DNA of 43,774 nucleotides from Rhodobiaceae bacterium. GTDB lineage: Bacteria > Pseudomonadota > Alphaproteobacteria > MED-G09. The position numbers and the translations under genes were made by a program. Location: contig PCCF01000052.1 of NCBI GenBank assembly GCA_002731945.1, positions 1-43,774 of the forward strand, given 5' to 3'. How positions within the stretch are numbered: position 1 is the first letter of the stretch; each line of letters begins with the position of its first letter. Below are positions 25,072 through 35,275 of the stretch, piece after piece. A model generated the notes under the pieces. The model saw only the letters and a program-made list of their open reading frames with translations. It did not search any database and had not been told where the DNA came from.

Positions 25072-25406
25072 TGGTTAATATAGAAAAATTTGAGATAAGT
25101 GAGGGTGCTGCTCAAAGAATTAATGAAATCGTAGCACAAGAAAGTGAAAATCTGCACCTCCGTGTATCAGTATTAGGGGGTGGTTGTGCAGGATTTTCTT
25201 ATAAATTTGATCTTGTTAAAAAAATAGATGAAGAAGATTTAATTTTTGAAAAAGATGGTGCTAAAATACTAATAGATAAAACATTTATGCCATATTTAGT
25301 TGGCTCGATAATTGAGTTCGAAGATGATCTAATAGGTAAATCCTTTAAGATTAATAATCCAAACGCAACCTCATCCTGTGGTTGCGGAACATCATTCTCA
25401 ATCTAA
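25071..25406 (+). CDS. Iron-sulfur carrier protein, HesB/IscA/ErpA family
   Basis: A-type Fe-S carrier of 111 residues with the three conserved cysteines: C39 (GGGCAGFSY), C103 and C105 (SSCGCGTSFSI). FEISEGAAQRINEI and the acidic FEDDLIGKSFKINNPNAT are typical of the ErpA/IscA2 branch. It starts with GTG, overlapping the bamE stop as TAGTG, so translation is coupled. The xthA GTG follows the stop by one base. Delivers clusters to apo-enzymes; ErpA versus IscA not resolved. Confidence 0.9.
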   Translation: MVNIEKFEISEGAAQRINEIVAQESENLHLRVSVLGGGCAGFSYKFDLVKKIDEEDLIFEKDGAKILIDKTFMPYLVGSIIEFEDDLIGKSFKINNPNATSSCGCGTSFSI

Positions 25407-25407
25407 A

Positions 25408-26190
25408 GTGAAACTCGCGTCTTGGAATGTTAATTCAATCCGTTCAAGAATATCTAATGTTCTTGAATGGATAGAAATTGAAAAACCCGATATCCTCTGT
25501 TTACAGGAAACTAAAGTTATAAATCAAGATTTTCCTACAAGCCCATTTGAAGATATTGGTTACAATATAATTACTCATGGGCAAAAAAGTTACAACGGTG
25601 TTGCTACACTTTCTAAATTTACCATTGAAGATTCAATTAAAGATCTACCTAACTATAATGATAATCAAGCAAGGTATCTAGAAACCACACATTCTGTCTC
25701 CAATAAAATGATTAGGGTTGCAAATATATATTTACCTAACGGAAATCCTACACCTGGAACCAAATATGACTATAAGCTAGAATGGATGAAATCCTTAAAA
25801 AATCATCTTGGTAAAACCTTAGAAAACGAAGAAATATTTGTCGTTGTTGGAGATTATAATGTAATTCCTGAAGAAATTGACGTCTTTGAACCAGAAAAAT
25901 GGTTAGATGACGCACTATTTAAAGTTGAAACTAGAAAAGAATTTAGAAAGATTCTAGCTTTGGGTTTTACTGACTCATTTCGCTCTCTGAATCCTGGAGA
26001 ACAACAATATACCTTCTGGGATTATCAAAGGGGAGCATGGCAGAGAAATAATGGGTTAAGGATTGATCACATTTTATCTTCACCTGAAGCTGATGATATA
26101 ATTTCAGAGGTGTATATATCAAAGGATACTAGAGACAAGGACAAACCATCCGATCATGTTCCAATAGTGAGTATTATGAATATTGACTAA
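25408..26190 (+). CDS. xthA: Exodeoxyribonuclease III
   Basis: AP endonuclease/3' exonuclease for base-excision repair, 260 residues from the GTG at 25408 ([14 protein letters not shown]), the usual family start. An in-frame GTG ten codons upstream lies within the Fe-S carrier gene and is less likely. Active-site motifs: LCLQETKV (metal-binding Glu), [13 protein letters not shown] (Asp/Asn), LRIDHILSS and PSDHVPIV (catalytic Asp-His). Its stop overlaps the convergent ilvD stop by four bases. Confidence 0.94.
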   Translation: MKLASWNVNSIRSRISNVLEWIEIEKPDILCLQETKVINQDFPTSPFEDIGYNIITHGQKSYNGVATLSKFTIEDSIKDLPNYNDNQARYLETTHSVSNKMIRVANIYLPNGNPTPGTKYDYKLEWMKSLKNHLGKTLENEEIFVVVGDYNVIPEEIDVFEPEKWLDDALFKVETRKEFRKILALGFTDSFRSLNPGEQQYTFWDYQRGAWQRNNGLRIDHILSSPEADDIISEVYISKDTRDKDKPSDHVPIVSIMNID

Positions 26191-27911
26191 ATATCAGCAT
26201 AGCAATGTGTCTCGTCTCTGGCGCCTGGATGTGTTACTGCGCCATATCTCGCGGGCCCCACCTGTTCAGCATACTTCCATAAAGTTCCTGAGTTATAATC
26301 AGTTTTAGGTCTATTCCATTTTTTCCTTCTTCGTTTAAGTTCTTCTTCACTTAATTCAATATCAATTGTGCCTTTATCTGCATCAATAGATATAATATCT
26401 CCATCCTCAATTAGCGCTATTGGTCCTCCCTCAGCAGCCTCAGGTCCGACATGACCAATACAAAAACCTCTAGTTGCTCCAGAGAATCTTCCGTCCGTAA
26501 CCAAAGCAACCTTACCACCTTTCCCTTGTCCATAAAGGGCAGCTGTTGTTGAAAGCATTTCGCGCATTCCTGGGCCACCCTTGGGTCCTTCGTAACGAAT
26601 AACTAAAACATCTCCATCTTTATATTGATTATTCTCAACCGCCGTAAAAGCATCCTCTTCACAATCAAAACATCTTACTGGTCCAGAAAATTGAAGGTTA
26701 TCCATACCAGCAATCTTTACTATTGCTCCATCGGGAGCAAAACTACCTTTTAAACCTACTACGCCTCCGGTATTCATAATTGGTTTTTTTGCAGAATAAA
26801 TTACATCCTGTGAATCATCAAATTCTACAGATTCTAGATTTTCACCAATAGTTTTTCCTGTCACCGTTAAACAAGATCCATCAATAAATCCTTCTTCTAA
26901 GAGAGTTTTTAGCAACATAGGAACACCTCCAGCAAGATACATGTCTCTTGCTACATATTTTCCACCGGGCTTCAAATCGGCTATATAAGGAGTAGATTTA
27001 AAAATCTCAGCTACATCAAACAAATCAAATTTTATTCCTGCTTCATGCGCTATTGCAGGTAGATGAAGGGCTCCATTAGTTGAGCCCCCCGTTGCAGCAA
27101 CTACTACTGCTGCATTCTTAAGGGATTCCAGAGTTACTATATCTCTTGGACGAATATTATTTTCTAAGAGAGACATTACGGCTTTACCAGAATCAAGAGC
27201 ATATTTATCACGGCTTTCGTCAGGAGCTGGAGGCCCTGATGAATGTGGAAGAGCGAGCCCTATAGCCTCTGAAACGCAAGCCATTGTATTTGCGGTAAAT
27301 TGTCCTCCACATGATCCTGCACTAGGACAGGCTACACACTCGAGCTCTTTTAACTCCTCTTCTGTTATTTTTCCTGATGAATATTCTCCGACGGCTTCAA
27401 AAACATCCATGACCGTTACATCTTTTCCTTGATATCTTCCAGGTAGAATCGAACCCCCATAAATAAATACGGAAGGTACATTTAATCTTAACATCGACAT
27501 CATCATACCCGGTAAAGATTTATCACAACCAGCAACACCAACCAGAGCATCATAACAATGTCCACGCATGGATACTTCAATAGAATCAGAAATAATCTCT
27601 CGACTAACTAAGGATGATTTCATTCCTTGATGACCCATCGCAATACCATCAGTTACTGTAATTGTGCAAAACTCTCTAGGTGTTCCTCCATCACTAGAAA
27701 CACCTTTCTTCACACTTTGAGATTGTCTCATCAAGGAGATATTACAAGGAGCAGATTCATTCCAACATGTTGCAACACCAACAAAAGGTTTATCAATGTC
27801 TTCTTTCTCAAGTCCCATTGCATAATAGTAAGACCGATGAGGGGCCTTCTGTGGACCAATTCTCACATGTCGACTAGGTAGTTTTTCGTGATTGAATCTA
27901 TCTTTAGTCAT
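26187..27911 (-). CDS. ilvD: Dihydroxy-acid dehydratase
   Basis: Fe-S enzyme of branched-chain amino-acid synthesis. The start is ATG 27911 ([15 protein letters not shown]), 574 residues, with AAAGGAAAAGAT upstream; a TTG five codons earlier overlaps that ribosome site. Cluster cysteines are C49 ([10 protein letters not shown]), C129 ([10 protein letters not shown]) and C201 ([16 protein letters not shown]). [12 protein letters not shown] and [14 protein letters not shown] are also conserved. It lies 16 bases after the methyltransferase gene. Confidence 0.97.
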   Translation of the reverse strand: MTKDRFNHEKLPSRHVRIGPQKAPHRSYYYAMGLEKEDIDKPFVGVATCWNESAPCNISLMRQSQSVKKGVSSDGGTPREFCTITVTDGIAMGHQGMKSSLVSREIISDSIEVSMRGHCYDALVGVAGCDKSLPGMMMSMLRLNVPSVFIYGGSILPGRYQGKDVTVMDVFEAVGEYSSGKITEEELKELECVACPSAGSCGGQFTANTMACVSEAIGLALPHSSGPPAPDESRDKYALDSGKAVMSLLENNIRPRDIVTLESLKNAAVVVAATGGSTNGALHLPAIAHEAGIKFDLFDVAEIFKSTPYIADLKPGGKYVARDMYLAGGVPMLLKTLLEEGFIDGSCLTVTGKTIGENLESVEFDDSQDVIYSAKKPIMNTGGVVGLKGSFAPDGAIVKIAGMDNLQFSGPVRCFDCEEDAFTAVENNQYKDGDVLVIRYEGPKGGPGMREMLSTTAALYGQGKGGKVALVTDGRFSGATRGFCIGHVGPEAAEGGPIALIEDGDIISIDADKGTIDIELSEEELKRRRKKWNRPKTDYNSGTLWKYAEQVGPARYGAVTHPGARDETHCYADI

Positions 27912-27927
27912 ATCTTTTCCTTTCAAT

Positions 27928-28728
27928 CTAAATGTTCGTTTTAGCCACCATCCACATATTATCGCTTGTTGGTTGTTTATCTAGGAAATTAAATTTAATT
28001 ATTCGATATCCAGTTGATTTAACCATCTCAGATAGTGTTTTGGGTGTAAATTGATTAACATGATCAGGGTATCTAAAACCACACCAGTTATCGCCTCTAA
28101 ATTTCCTATTTAAACTACCATAATTTGGAACTTTAATAATTATAATACCATCGAGAACTAGAGTATCTTTTAAAGCTTTTAAAACCTCAAAGGGTTGGTG
28201 TTCATGCTCAAGGTATGATCTTAAAATAGCGGCAGAAAATTTATTATTCCCAAATTTTGATACTACCTCTGTAGCTGGAGCACATAGTGCTTCACCACCT
28301 CTCTTCTGGAAGGAAACATCAGCCTCTCTTGCAGATCCTTCGGAAATATCTATACCGTAAGGAATATATCTTTCAGGTATATCATTAAACTTTATACCTG
28401 AACCACAGCCAATATCTAGAACATTGCCTTTTAAACAGTATTTATTCAATAAATACAATAGTTTATTTCGTTTTATTAAAGATTTAATAAATCTTCTATT
28501 TTTTTTAAGTATGCTTACCTTTTTAGAGGAATTAAAATTCCTTTCCCATGAAAATTCTTTTTTCATTCTCTCATAAGCAGGAACAATAGGCATATAAACA
28601 AAAGAACATTGTTCACACTGTATTAGCGACCATTCTTCTTTAGCGTGGAGAACTTTATTAGTATTTAACCTTTCTTCATGACAAGAAGGGCAATTTGTCC
28701 GTTCTTTGAGATTAATCTCTTTATTCAT
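27928..28728 (-). CDS. Class I SAM-dependent methyltransferase with N-terminal zinc-ribbon-like Cys pairs
   Basis: A 266-residue methyltransferase-fold protein. Two CxxC pairs (C13/C16, C38/C41) in the first 45 residues look like a zinc ribbon. SAM motif I is [13 protein letters not shown] (103-115), followed by YGIDIS, and the late motif [24 protein letters not shown] resembles methyltransf_23 proteins that modify small molecules or sugars. Its start overlaps the valS stop by eight bases (ATGAATAA), so it belongs to the popZ-valS-MTase-ilvD transcription unit. Substrate unknown. Confidence 0.83.
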   Translation of the reverse strand: MNKEINLKERTNCPSCHEERLNTNKVLHAKEEWSLIQCEQCSFVYMPIVPAYERMKKEFSWERNFNSSKKVSILKKNRRFIKSLIKRNKLLYLLNKYCLKGNVLDIGCGSGIKFNDIPERYIPYGIDISEGSAREADVSFQKRGGEALCAPATEVVSKFGNNKFSAAILRSYLEHEHQPFEVLKALKDTLVLDGIIIIKVPNYGSLNRKFRGDNWCGFRYPDHVNQFTPKTLSEMVKSTGYRIIKFNFLDKQPTSDNMWMVAKTNI

Positions 28729-31372
28729 TATTAGTTAACTTTTCTATTAAAGAAATCGATTGTCTTATTTTCTTAAGATTCTCATTCAAGCCCTCCAACC
28801 GATCCTTATTTTCTGACACTACATCCTCAGGAGCCTTAGAAAGAAAATTCTTATTTTTTAATTTATCTTGAATACCACCTATATTAGATTTTATTTTCAA
28901 TTCTTCCTTTTTCATTCTTTCAAATTCTTTTCTCAAATCAACATTATTTGGTATTTTTAAAGCGAGCTCAATATTGTCCGATGTGAAAATAGCGGATCTT
29001 TTTGAAAAATGTTCCTTTGAGTTAATCTTATTTACTTTTGCTAAATTCTCTAAAAATATACTCGAATCTTCTATATCAAATATATTTGAAAAATTCTCAG
29101 TTTTGACTTCTAGCTCAAGAAATTCTTTACTAGGGATATTGAGCTCCGCTCTTATTGATCTTACGTCTGAAATAATATTAATTAATTTGCTAACATTTTT
29201 AACATCTATACTGTCTTTATAATTAGGATAATTATTGTCCCATGAACCTGTTATTAAAGGTTCCCTCTCTTTTATACTTGACCAAATTTCTTCAGTTATA
29301 AACGGCATAAATGGGTGCAATATTATTAATATTGAATCTATTAAATATGCGCACGTATTCCTAACTTCCTTCACGTGTGGCGATTCATTGATGAAATGAG
29401 GCTTAATGAGCTCTAAATACCAATCACAAAACTCCCCCCAAACAAAATGGTAAATTACGTTTGCCGCATCATTAAATCGGTATTCTTCAATATTTCTTTC
29501 AACATGTTTCTTTGTTTCTGAAAATTCTGTAATTATCCATTTATTTACGGAATATTTTACTCCGTTAACATCAAAATTCTTACTTAGAGAACATTCATTA
29601 ATTTCGGAAAACCTTGCTGCATTCCATAACTTTGTTCCAAAGTTTCTATATCCTTCTACTCTGGATTCGGATAGTTTGATGTCCCTACCCTGAGCGGCCA
29701 TAGACGCTAACGTAAACCGTAGAGAATCTGCTCCGTATTTATCTATCAAAATTAGTGGATCAACGACGTTACCTTTAGATTTAGACATTTTTTGACCTTT
29801 TTCATCTCTCACGAGAGCATGAATATAAACTTCCGAAAAAGGTTCTTTTTTAAAAAAATAAAGCCCCATCATCATCATTCTTGCTACCCAAAAGAAAATA
29901 ATGTCAAAACCAGTTACCAAAAGATTAGTTGGATAAAATTTTTCTAACTCTTCTGTCTTTTCTGGCCATCCCAACGTTGAAAAAGGCCATAATGATGATG
30001 AAAACCATGTATCCAAAACATCTTCATCACGTTTGATTCTAGATAAATCTATATTTTTCTTTTTTGCTATTTCTTCTGCTTCTTCTTCATTATGAGCAAC
30101 TATGATCTCTCCATCCTCTGTATACCAGGCCGGTATTCTATGTCCCCACCACAATTGTCTAGAAATACACCAAGGTTGAATATTTTCCATCCATTCGAAA
30201 TAGGTCTTACTCCAGTTACCTGGTACAAACGATGTCTTATTCTCTTTTACAGAAGCTATGGCTGGTTGAGCTAACTTTTTAGCATCGACATACCACTGAT
30301 CGGTTAAGTATGGCTCAATAATAACATCTGATCTATCCCCGTAAGGTAAGGCGTTTTTATATTCATCAGCTTTTTCTAAATAACCTTTTTTTTCTAGTTC
30401 CTTTAGGAGTCTCTCCCTAGCTTCAAACCTATCTAAAGATTCCCAATCTTTAGGAACATTATTATTAAGCTTTGCATTTTCATCAAATATTGAAATCATC
30501 TCTAAATTATTTCTTTTTCCAACTTCAAAATCATTAAAGTCATGTGCTGGGGTAATCTTTACCGCTCCACTACCTTGTTCTGGGTCTGCATAATTATCAG
30601 TTATGATTTTAATTTTTCGATTTACAATTGGAATTAATACCTCTTTTCCTATTAAATTTTTATAACGTTTATCCTCAGGATGAACAGCAATTGCAGTGTC
30701 TCCAAACATAGTCTCCGGTCGAGTCGTAGCAATTACTATATTTTTCTTCTTGTCAGGTAAAAGAGGGTATTTAATATACCAGAGAAAACCGTCGCTCTCT
30801 TTTTGAACTACCTCTAAATCTGAAATAGCAGTCTTTAAAAGAGGATCCCAATTAACGAGTCTTTTGTCTTTGTAGATTAGTCCTTCATTATACAATTGTA
30901 CAAATACCTTATTTACAGCAGCGCTTAGACCTTCATCCATAGTAAATCTTTCTCTACTCCAATCGCATGATGCTCCTAACCTTCTTAATTGTTGGGTTAT
31001 TTTATTACCCGACTCATTTTTCCACTTCCAAACTTCTTCAATGAATCCTTCTCTACCAAGATCGTATCGAGTTTTGTTATCTTCATTTAAAAGTTTTCTT
31101 TCAACAAGCATTTGCGTTGCTATGCCAGCATGGTCCGTCCCTGGCTGCCAAAGGACATTCTTGCCTTTCATTCTCTGGAAACGAACTATTATATCTTGCA
31201 GAGTATTGTTCAAAGCATGGCCCATATGAAGATTACCTGTAACATTTGGTGGTGGAATAACTATGGAAAATGTTTCGCCTTCAACGCGGTTACAATTAAA
31301 CAAGCCATTTGATTCCCAAAAATCGTATAAACGACTCTCCGCTTCAGAAGGATCATAACTCTTGTTAAGCAT
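28721..31372 (-). CDS. valS: Valyl-tRNA synthetase
   Basis: Class I synthetase charging tRNA-Val, 883 residues from the ATG at 31372 (MLNKSYDPSEAESRLYDFWE), which begins one base after the popZ stop. The frame is open 19 codons further up inside popZ, but those residues do not fit. HIGH motif is HMGH at 49-52 in PPPNVTGNLHMGH; KMSKS is in GQKMSKSKGNVVDP near residue 527. The editing domain has ATTRPETMFGDTAIAVHPED; a C-terminal coiled-coil arm ends the protein. Order popZ-valS is conserved in alphaproteobacteria. Confidence 0.97.
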   Translation of the reverse strand: MLNKSYDPSEAESRLYDFWESNGLFNCNRVEGETFSIVIPPPNVTGNLHMGHALNNTLQDIIVRFQRMKGKNVLWQPGTDHAGIATQMLVERKLLNEDNKTRYDLGREGFIEEVWKWKNESGNKITQQLRRLGASCDWSRERFTMDEGLSAAVNKVFVQLYNEGLIYKDKRLVNWDPLLKTAISDLEVVQKESDGFLWYIKYPLLPDKKKNIVIATTRPETMFGDTAIAVHPEDKRYKNLIGKEVLIPIVNRKIKIITDNYADPEQGSGAVKITPAHDFNDFEVGKRNNLEMISIFDENAKLNNNVPKDWESLDRFEARERLLKELEKKGYLEKADEYKNALPYGDRSDVIIEPYLTDQWYVDAKKLAQPAIASVKENKTSFVPGNWSKTYFEWMENIQPWCISRQLWWGHRIPAWYTEDGEIIVAHNEEEAEEIAKKKNIDLSRIKRDEDVLDTWFSSSLWPFSTLGWPEKTEELEKFYPTNLLVTGFDIIFFWVARMMMMGLYFFKKEPFSEVYIHALVRDEKGQKMSKSKGNVVDPLILIDKYGADSLRFTLASMAAQGRDIKLSESRVEGYRNFGTKLWNAARFSEINECSLSKNFDVNGVKYSVNKWIITEFSETKKHVERNIEEYRFNDAANVIYHFVWGEFCDWYLELIKPHFINESPHVKEVRNTCAYLIDSILIILHPFMPFITEEIWSSIKEREPLITGSWDNNYPNYKDSIDVKNVSKLINIISDVRSIRAELNIPSKEFLELEVKTENFSNIFDIEDSSIFLENLAKVNKINSKEHFSKRSAIFTSDNIELALKIPNNVDLRKEFERMKKEELKIKSNIGGIQDKLKNKNFLSKAPEDVVSENKDRLEGLNENLKKIRQSISLIEKLTNNE

Positions 31373-31373
31373 A

Positions 31374-31763
31374 TTAATTACGTTTTTTAAAAAGCTTAGA
31401 TACTTCTTGTCTAACAGATTCTTCCACAATAGGTCTTAAATTTTTATCAAACCATGTATTTAGGGAGTCTTGAATCGTATCTCTGATAATTGTTTCCATG
31501 GAAAAAGTTGTTTCTTGATTATTGGAATCTTCCAAATTATCTTCTCCTTCAAATTCATCATTATCAGACAAGCTTTTTTCTCCACTGGTCGAGCCTTCAT
31601 CAGTTTCATCCTCTAATATGTCTGTTAATTCATAAATATTATCGTCTTCATCAAGGTCTTCTTGACGATCATTAGGGGAAGATTTCTCATTAGAAATTAC
31701 CTCCTTAATAGAAGACAAAATTTCATCAACTGACATTTCGGGTTTATTTTCTTCTGCCGACAT
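31374..31763 (-). CDS. popZ: Polar organizing protein PopZ (DUF2497)
   Basis: Short PopZ of 129 residues (Caulobacter 177). The N-terminal helix MSVDEILSSIKEVI is the client-binding region, the middle (about 26-85) is disordered and strongly acidic, and the C-terminal oligomerisation part is TIIRDTIQDSLNTWFDKNLRPIVEESVRQEVSKLF. PopZ forms a polar scaffold anchoring ParB/origin and cell-cycle proteins. Its presence is itself an alphaproteobacterial marker. It sits between tolC and valS as usual. Confidence 0.9.
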   Translation of the reverse strand: MSAEENKPEMSVDEILSSIKEVISNEKSSPNDRQEDLDEDDNIYELTDILEDETDEGSTSGEKSLSDNDEFEGEDNLEDSNNQETTFSMETIIRDTIQDSLNTWFDKNLRPIVEESVRQEVSKLFKKRN

Positions 31764-31793
31764 AAGGACACTTTACATCATGATACGTCGATA

Positions 31794-33164
31794 TCAATCA
31801 TCATTTCCAATAACTTGGATTCTTTTTAATCCAATTCTGGTATTTTTAACACGATTATAATTGATTTTAGGATCATAAGGATCGATCTTTAAAGATAAAT
31901 TCTGTGGAGAAAGATTTCCTAGATAAAAAGAAAGCAAAAACATAGATATATTTGAGTTGTTCTCAGCTCTGACTAAGGCCACTCTTGCATCTAGATTTTC
32001 TTGCTCGGCATCGAGAATGTCTAGTGTAGTTCTTGTACCCATCTGAAATTCTTGTTTGACACCTTCCAAAGCTATTTGATTTGCTCTAACTTGTTCTTTA
32101 GTAGAAGATATCTTTAGAAGAGAAGATTTGTAATTAGCATAAGTTGTCTTCACGAATTTCTTCAATTGTCTTTTTGAATCAATAATTAAGTATTTGTCTC
32201 TAGTATTAATTTCTTGAGCCTTCCTTATATTTGACCAATTCAAACCTCCATAAAAAATTGGTATTTTTATCGTTCCTGTTATCTGATATTGATCAACATC
32301 TTCATTCATTAAGAAATTACCTTCTTCGGCATAAATGTATTCTCCAGAAACTGAAATCTTTGGAGAGAGCAGGCCTTTATTTGAGGCTACTTGATATCTT
32401 GAAGATTTCTCGGATTTTTCAGTAAATCTAATTATAGGGTTTTGTTTAAGAGCAAATAATAATGCTTCATTCTCGGAAGATGGAATAAATAATTTCTTAA
32501 TATATGGTTCAAGTTTTTCTGGCTCATTTCCAATAATCGATTTGTAATTCGCCTTAGTTCCTTGCATTCGGCTTCTCGCTTCTGCCAAAGTTGCGATAGC
32601 CAACGATAGCCTCGCCTCAGCTTGAGCTACATCAGTTAAAGTCAATTCGCCCACATCAAACTGAATTTGAGTTGCTATTAATCTTTCTTTAAGTACTTCA
32701 AGATTGCTTTCTCTTAAACCAACAATTTGTTCACTTTTAAGATAATTAAAATAAGCCTCTGCCGCATCGTATAGTAACTCTTGTTCTAAATAATTTAAAT
32801 TTTCTCTTCCGGCAGAAACTTTGTTAACTGCGCTTAATCTATTATTAATTAAAGTTCCACCTGCAAAGATAATTTGATTAGCAGAAATTGAACCAGATAA
32901 AGGATTTGTCTTAACTTTGCTTAATTCACCATATTTTAGGTTTGTTTCACTATAGCTCCCTATAACCTCTATATTTGGAAAAAATCTGGATGTTGCAGCA
33001 CTAACATCCTCGTCAAACGATCTTAACTCAGCTCTTTTTGAATTTATTATAGGATTAGAAACGTAAGCATTACTTAAGGCCTCTTCGAGATTTTCTGATT
33101 TAGCATTATCAAATAACAAAGAAATACTTAATAAAACAAAGATTAATATCTTAAATTTAACCAT
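31794..33164 (-). CDS. tolC: TolC-family outer membrane efflux protein
   Basis: Outer-membrane channel for type I secretion and RND/MFS efflux, 456 residues. A signal peptide covers the first 23 residues, then ENLEEALSNAYVSNPIINSKRAELRSFDEDV, the classical first helix of the family. The internal repeat is visible in ALKQNPIIRF and EQVRANQIALEGVKQEFQMGTRTTLDILDAEQENLDA. GGAG stands before the start, just downstream of a perfect 24-base palindrome (33184-33207). popZ follows after 30 bases. Confidence 0.93.
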   Translation of the reverse strand: MVKFKILIFVLLSISLLFDNAKSENLEEALSNAYVSNPIINSKRAELRSFDEDVSAATSRFFPNIEVIGSYSETNLKYGELSKVKTNPLSGSISANQIIFAGGTLINNRLSAVNKVSAGRENLNYLEQELLYDAAEAYFNYLKSEQIVGLRESNLEVLKERLIATQIQFDVGELTLTDVAQAEARLSLAIATLAEARSRMQGTKANYKSIIGNEPEKLEPYIKKLFIPSSENEALLFALKQNPIIRFTEKSEKSSRYQVASNKGLLSPKISVSGEYIYAEEGNFLMNEDVDQYQITGTIKIPIFYGGLNWSNIRKAQEINTRDKYLIIDSKRQLKKFVKTTYANYKSSLLKISSTKEQVRANQIALEGVKQEFQMGTRTTLDILDAEQENLDARVALVRAENNSNISMFLLSFYLGNLSPQNLSLKIDPYDPKINYNRVKNTRIGLKRIQVIGNDD

Positions 33165-33183
33165 TAATAACTCCTAAATACAG

Positions 33184-33207
33184 AAAGATGACGCATGCGT
33201 CATCTTT
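33184..33207. promoter_or_regulatory. Perfect 24-base palindrome in the tolC upstream region
   Basis: AAAGATGACGCATGCGTCATCTTT is fully self-complementary, 20 bases before the tolC ATG and about 105 bases before tRNA-Cys. As RNA it gives a 10-base stem with a CATG loop. It may be an operator for a dimeric regulator, a hairpin in the tolC leader, or a bidirectional terminator; lack of a long T-run favours the first two. Confidence 0.5.
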
Positions 33208-33311
33208 ATAAGTATTAATATTATTTTGTAAAGGAAATAAAATTATCAATGATATAAGAATTATGCTTCTCTTCATATTTTACAGGTGATATTGATTATA
33301 TTAAGTAATTC

Positions 33312-33385
33312 GGCCACGTGGCGGAGTGGTTACGCAGCGGCCTGCAAAGCCGTGGACGTCAGTTCGATTCTGACCGTGGCCTCCA
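33312..33385 (+). tRNA. tRNA-Cys (GCA)
   Basis: Acceptor strands GGCCACG and CGTGGCC pair fully; discriminator T (U73, an identity base of tRNA-Cys) is followed by an encoded CCA. The anticodon loop CTGCAAA gives GCA. T-loop TTCGATT pairs with GTCAG/CTGAC stems. It separates the tolC core block from the G+C-richer CoA ligase and the catabolic cluster. Confidence 0.97.
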
Positions 33386-33538
33386 CTCATAAGGTATATA
33401 TAATGCCACGGGCAGGTTTACATATAAGATTTATTTAGGAAACGCCACATCTGAGAAGTATATAGGGGAATATAGTCTTTACATTAGGCAGAAAGCTGCG
33501 TTATTCCTGAAACAAAGGAAAGAATACGAGATCAAACC

Positions 33539-35233
33539 ATGACTATTTCTGTCAGTTATGCCAGCGGCCCTTCAGATAAACCCCTTCTGGGTATGACTAT
33601 CCCTGACCTCTTTGACAACATCGTGAGTGAGCATGGTGACCGAGAGGCGGTTGTTTGTCTGCACCAGGATCTTCGGCTTACATACGAACAGCTATCGGAA
33701 CGGGTAAATGTCCTGGCTAAAGCCTTCATTGCTGCCGGATTTAGCAAAGGTGACCGGGTGGGTATTTGGTCTACCAATAACATGGAATGGGTGGCCACAC
33801 AGTACGCCACGGCTAAAGCTGGTATTATTCTGGTAACAATCAACCCAGCATACCGTGTGCATGAACTAGCCTACGTGTTGGAGCAGTCTGGTTGTAAGGG
33901 ACTAGTGCTGCAGAGCCAGTTTAAAACCTCAGACTACGAAGGCATGATCGGTGAGCTGTGCCCAGAGCTCGCAAGTAGTGATGTAGGAAACCTTACCTCG
34001 GACAAGTTTCCCAACTTGAATCACATCATTTCGATGACCACGTCGGGACTGTCTGGTATCTATAACTGGGAAGATTTTCTCACTCTTGCCGATCAGTCAG
34101 GTGACGAAGACCTAGCGAAACGTCAATTCGATCAGGACATGGATGATGCTATAAATATCCAGTACACCAGCGGTACCACTGGTTTTCCCAAGGGCGCGAC
34201 ACTTAGTCACCACAATATTCTGAACAACGGTTATTTCGTGGCTTCTACGATGAACTTCACTGAGAATGACAGGCTAGTGGTTCCAGTGCCGCTCTATCAC
34301 TGCTTCGGCATGGTGATGGGCAACCTTGGTTGTCTCACCCATGGTGCCTGCGTCATCTATCCGAGCGAAGTCTTTGAACCAGAAGCAGTACTGAAGGCGG
34401 CGCAAGAGGAGAAAGCGACCGCACTTTATGGTGTGCCCACCATGTTCATTGCAGAGTTGGCATTGCCAAATTTCGCTGACTACAACCTCACCTCTCTACG
34501 CACGGGCATCATGGCCGGTGCGCCCTGCCCGACCGAAACCATGAAAAAGGTCAACGAGCTGATGCATATGACAGAGGTACAAATCGCCTATGGCATGACC
34601 GAAACCAGCCCTGTTAGCTTTCAGACCCGTGTGGATTCGCCTCTGGATAAACGTGTTAGCACGGTGGGCAAGGTTCACCCTCACGTGGAGGTAAAGATTA
34701 TCGATACCGAGACTGGCAAAATGTGTCCAGTAAATGAAATGGGCGAACTCTGCACCCGAGGTTACTCGGTGATGCTGGGCTACTGGAAAAATGAACAAGC
34801 AACTGTCGTTGCTATTGATAAGAGCGGTTGGATGCACACTGGGGATACCGCCGTGATGGATGAAGACGGTTACGTCAACATTGTCGGCCGTATCAAAGAC
34901 ATGATCGTTCGTGGTGGTGAAAATGTCTACCCCGTAGAGATCGAGGAATTCCTGATGACAAATAAAACAATCAAAGCGGTGCAAGTCACAGGCGTACCCG
35001 ATCCTAGATTCGGTGAGGAGATTATCGCATGGATCAGTCTCAAAGATAATGTCGAGCTGACTGAAGAAGAAGTGAAAGACTTTTGCAAGGGCAAGATCGC
35101 TCACTACAAGGTGCCACGTTATATTCGTTTTAGCGAAGACTTCCCCATGACCGTCACTGGCAAAGTTCAGAAGTTCAAGATGCGCGAGATCAGCATCAAG
35201 GAACTGGGACTGGAAGAACAGGCTACAGCGTGA
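33539..35233 (+). CDS. AMP-dependent acyl-CoA synthetase (FadD/medium-chain type)
   Basis: ANL-superfamily acid:CoA ligase of 564 residues. P-loop YTSGTTGFPKGATLSHHN (about 209-226), A5 AYGMTETSPVSFQT, A7 GWMHTGDTAVMDEDGYVNIVGRIKDMIVRGGENVYPVEIEEF, and the final catalytic Lys in MTVTGKVQKFKMRE are all intact. The protein resembles fatty-acid and short aryl/alkyl acid ligases. Base composition is clearly G+C-richer than its neighbours, with codons such as CTG, GCC and GGC, and it lies next to tRNA-Cys: transfer is likely. It probably activates the acid that enters the downstream genes (inference). Confidence 0.93.
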   Translation: MTISVSYASGPSDKPLLGMTIPDLFDNIVSEHGDREAVVCLHQDLRLTYEQLSERVNVLAKAFIAAGFSKGDRVGIWSTNNMEWVATQYATAKAGIILVTINPAYRVHELAYVLEQSGCKGLVLQSQFKTSDYEGMIGELCPELASSDVGNLTSDKFPNLNHIISMTTSGLSGIYNWEDFLTLADQSGDEDLAKRQFDQDMDDAINIQYTSGTTGFPKGATLSHHNILNNGYFVASTMNFTENDRLVVPVPLYHCFGMVMGNLGCLTHGACVIYPSEVFEPEAVLKAAQEEKATALYGVPTMFIAELALPNFADYNLTSLRTGIMAGAPCPTETMKKVNELMHMTEVQIAYGMTETSPVSFQTRVDSPLDKRVSTVGKVHPHVEVKIIDTETGKMCPVNEMGELCTRGYSVMLGYWKNEQATVVAIDKSGWMHTGDTAVMDEDGYVNIVGRIKDMIVRGGENVYPVEIEEFLMTNKTIKAVQVTGVPDPRFGEEIIAWISLKDNVELTEEEVKDFCKGKIAHYKVPRYIRFSEDFPMTVTGKVQKFKMREISIKELGLEEQATA

Positions 35234-35275
35234 GGGCTATAACTTTTTAAATATAGCATAACAAGGAGGATTATT

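Noticed and set aside
25378-25407. Upstream GTG start for xthA
   Set aside because: The ten extra codons lie in the Cys-rich end of the Fe-S carrier gene; the family normally begins [12 protein letters not shown], so GTG 25408 is preferred.
30092-31312. Short plus-strand frames across valS
   Set aside because: All are antisense to conserved valS codons and lack start signals.
31373-31429. Longer valS start within popZ
   Set aside because: Residues before MLNKSYDPSE overlap the popZ C-terminus in another frame and do not fit the synthetase start; ATG 31372 lies one base after the popZ stop.
33386-33538. Gap between tRNA-Cys and the CoA ligase
   Set aside because: It holds only a short ATG frame of about 12 codons and no second tRNA end or att-like repeat that I can match.
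34496-35104. Long 202-codon minus-strand frame inside the CoA ligase
   Set aside because: It is antisense to an intact, strongly recognisable acyl-CoA ligase; long shadow frames are expected in this G+C-richer gene, and its sequence (many His, Phe, no motifs) resembles no family.
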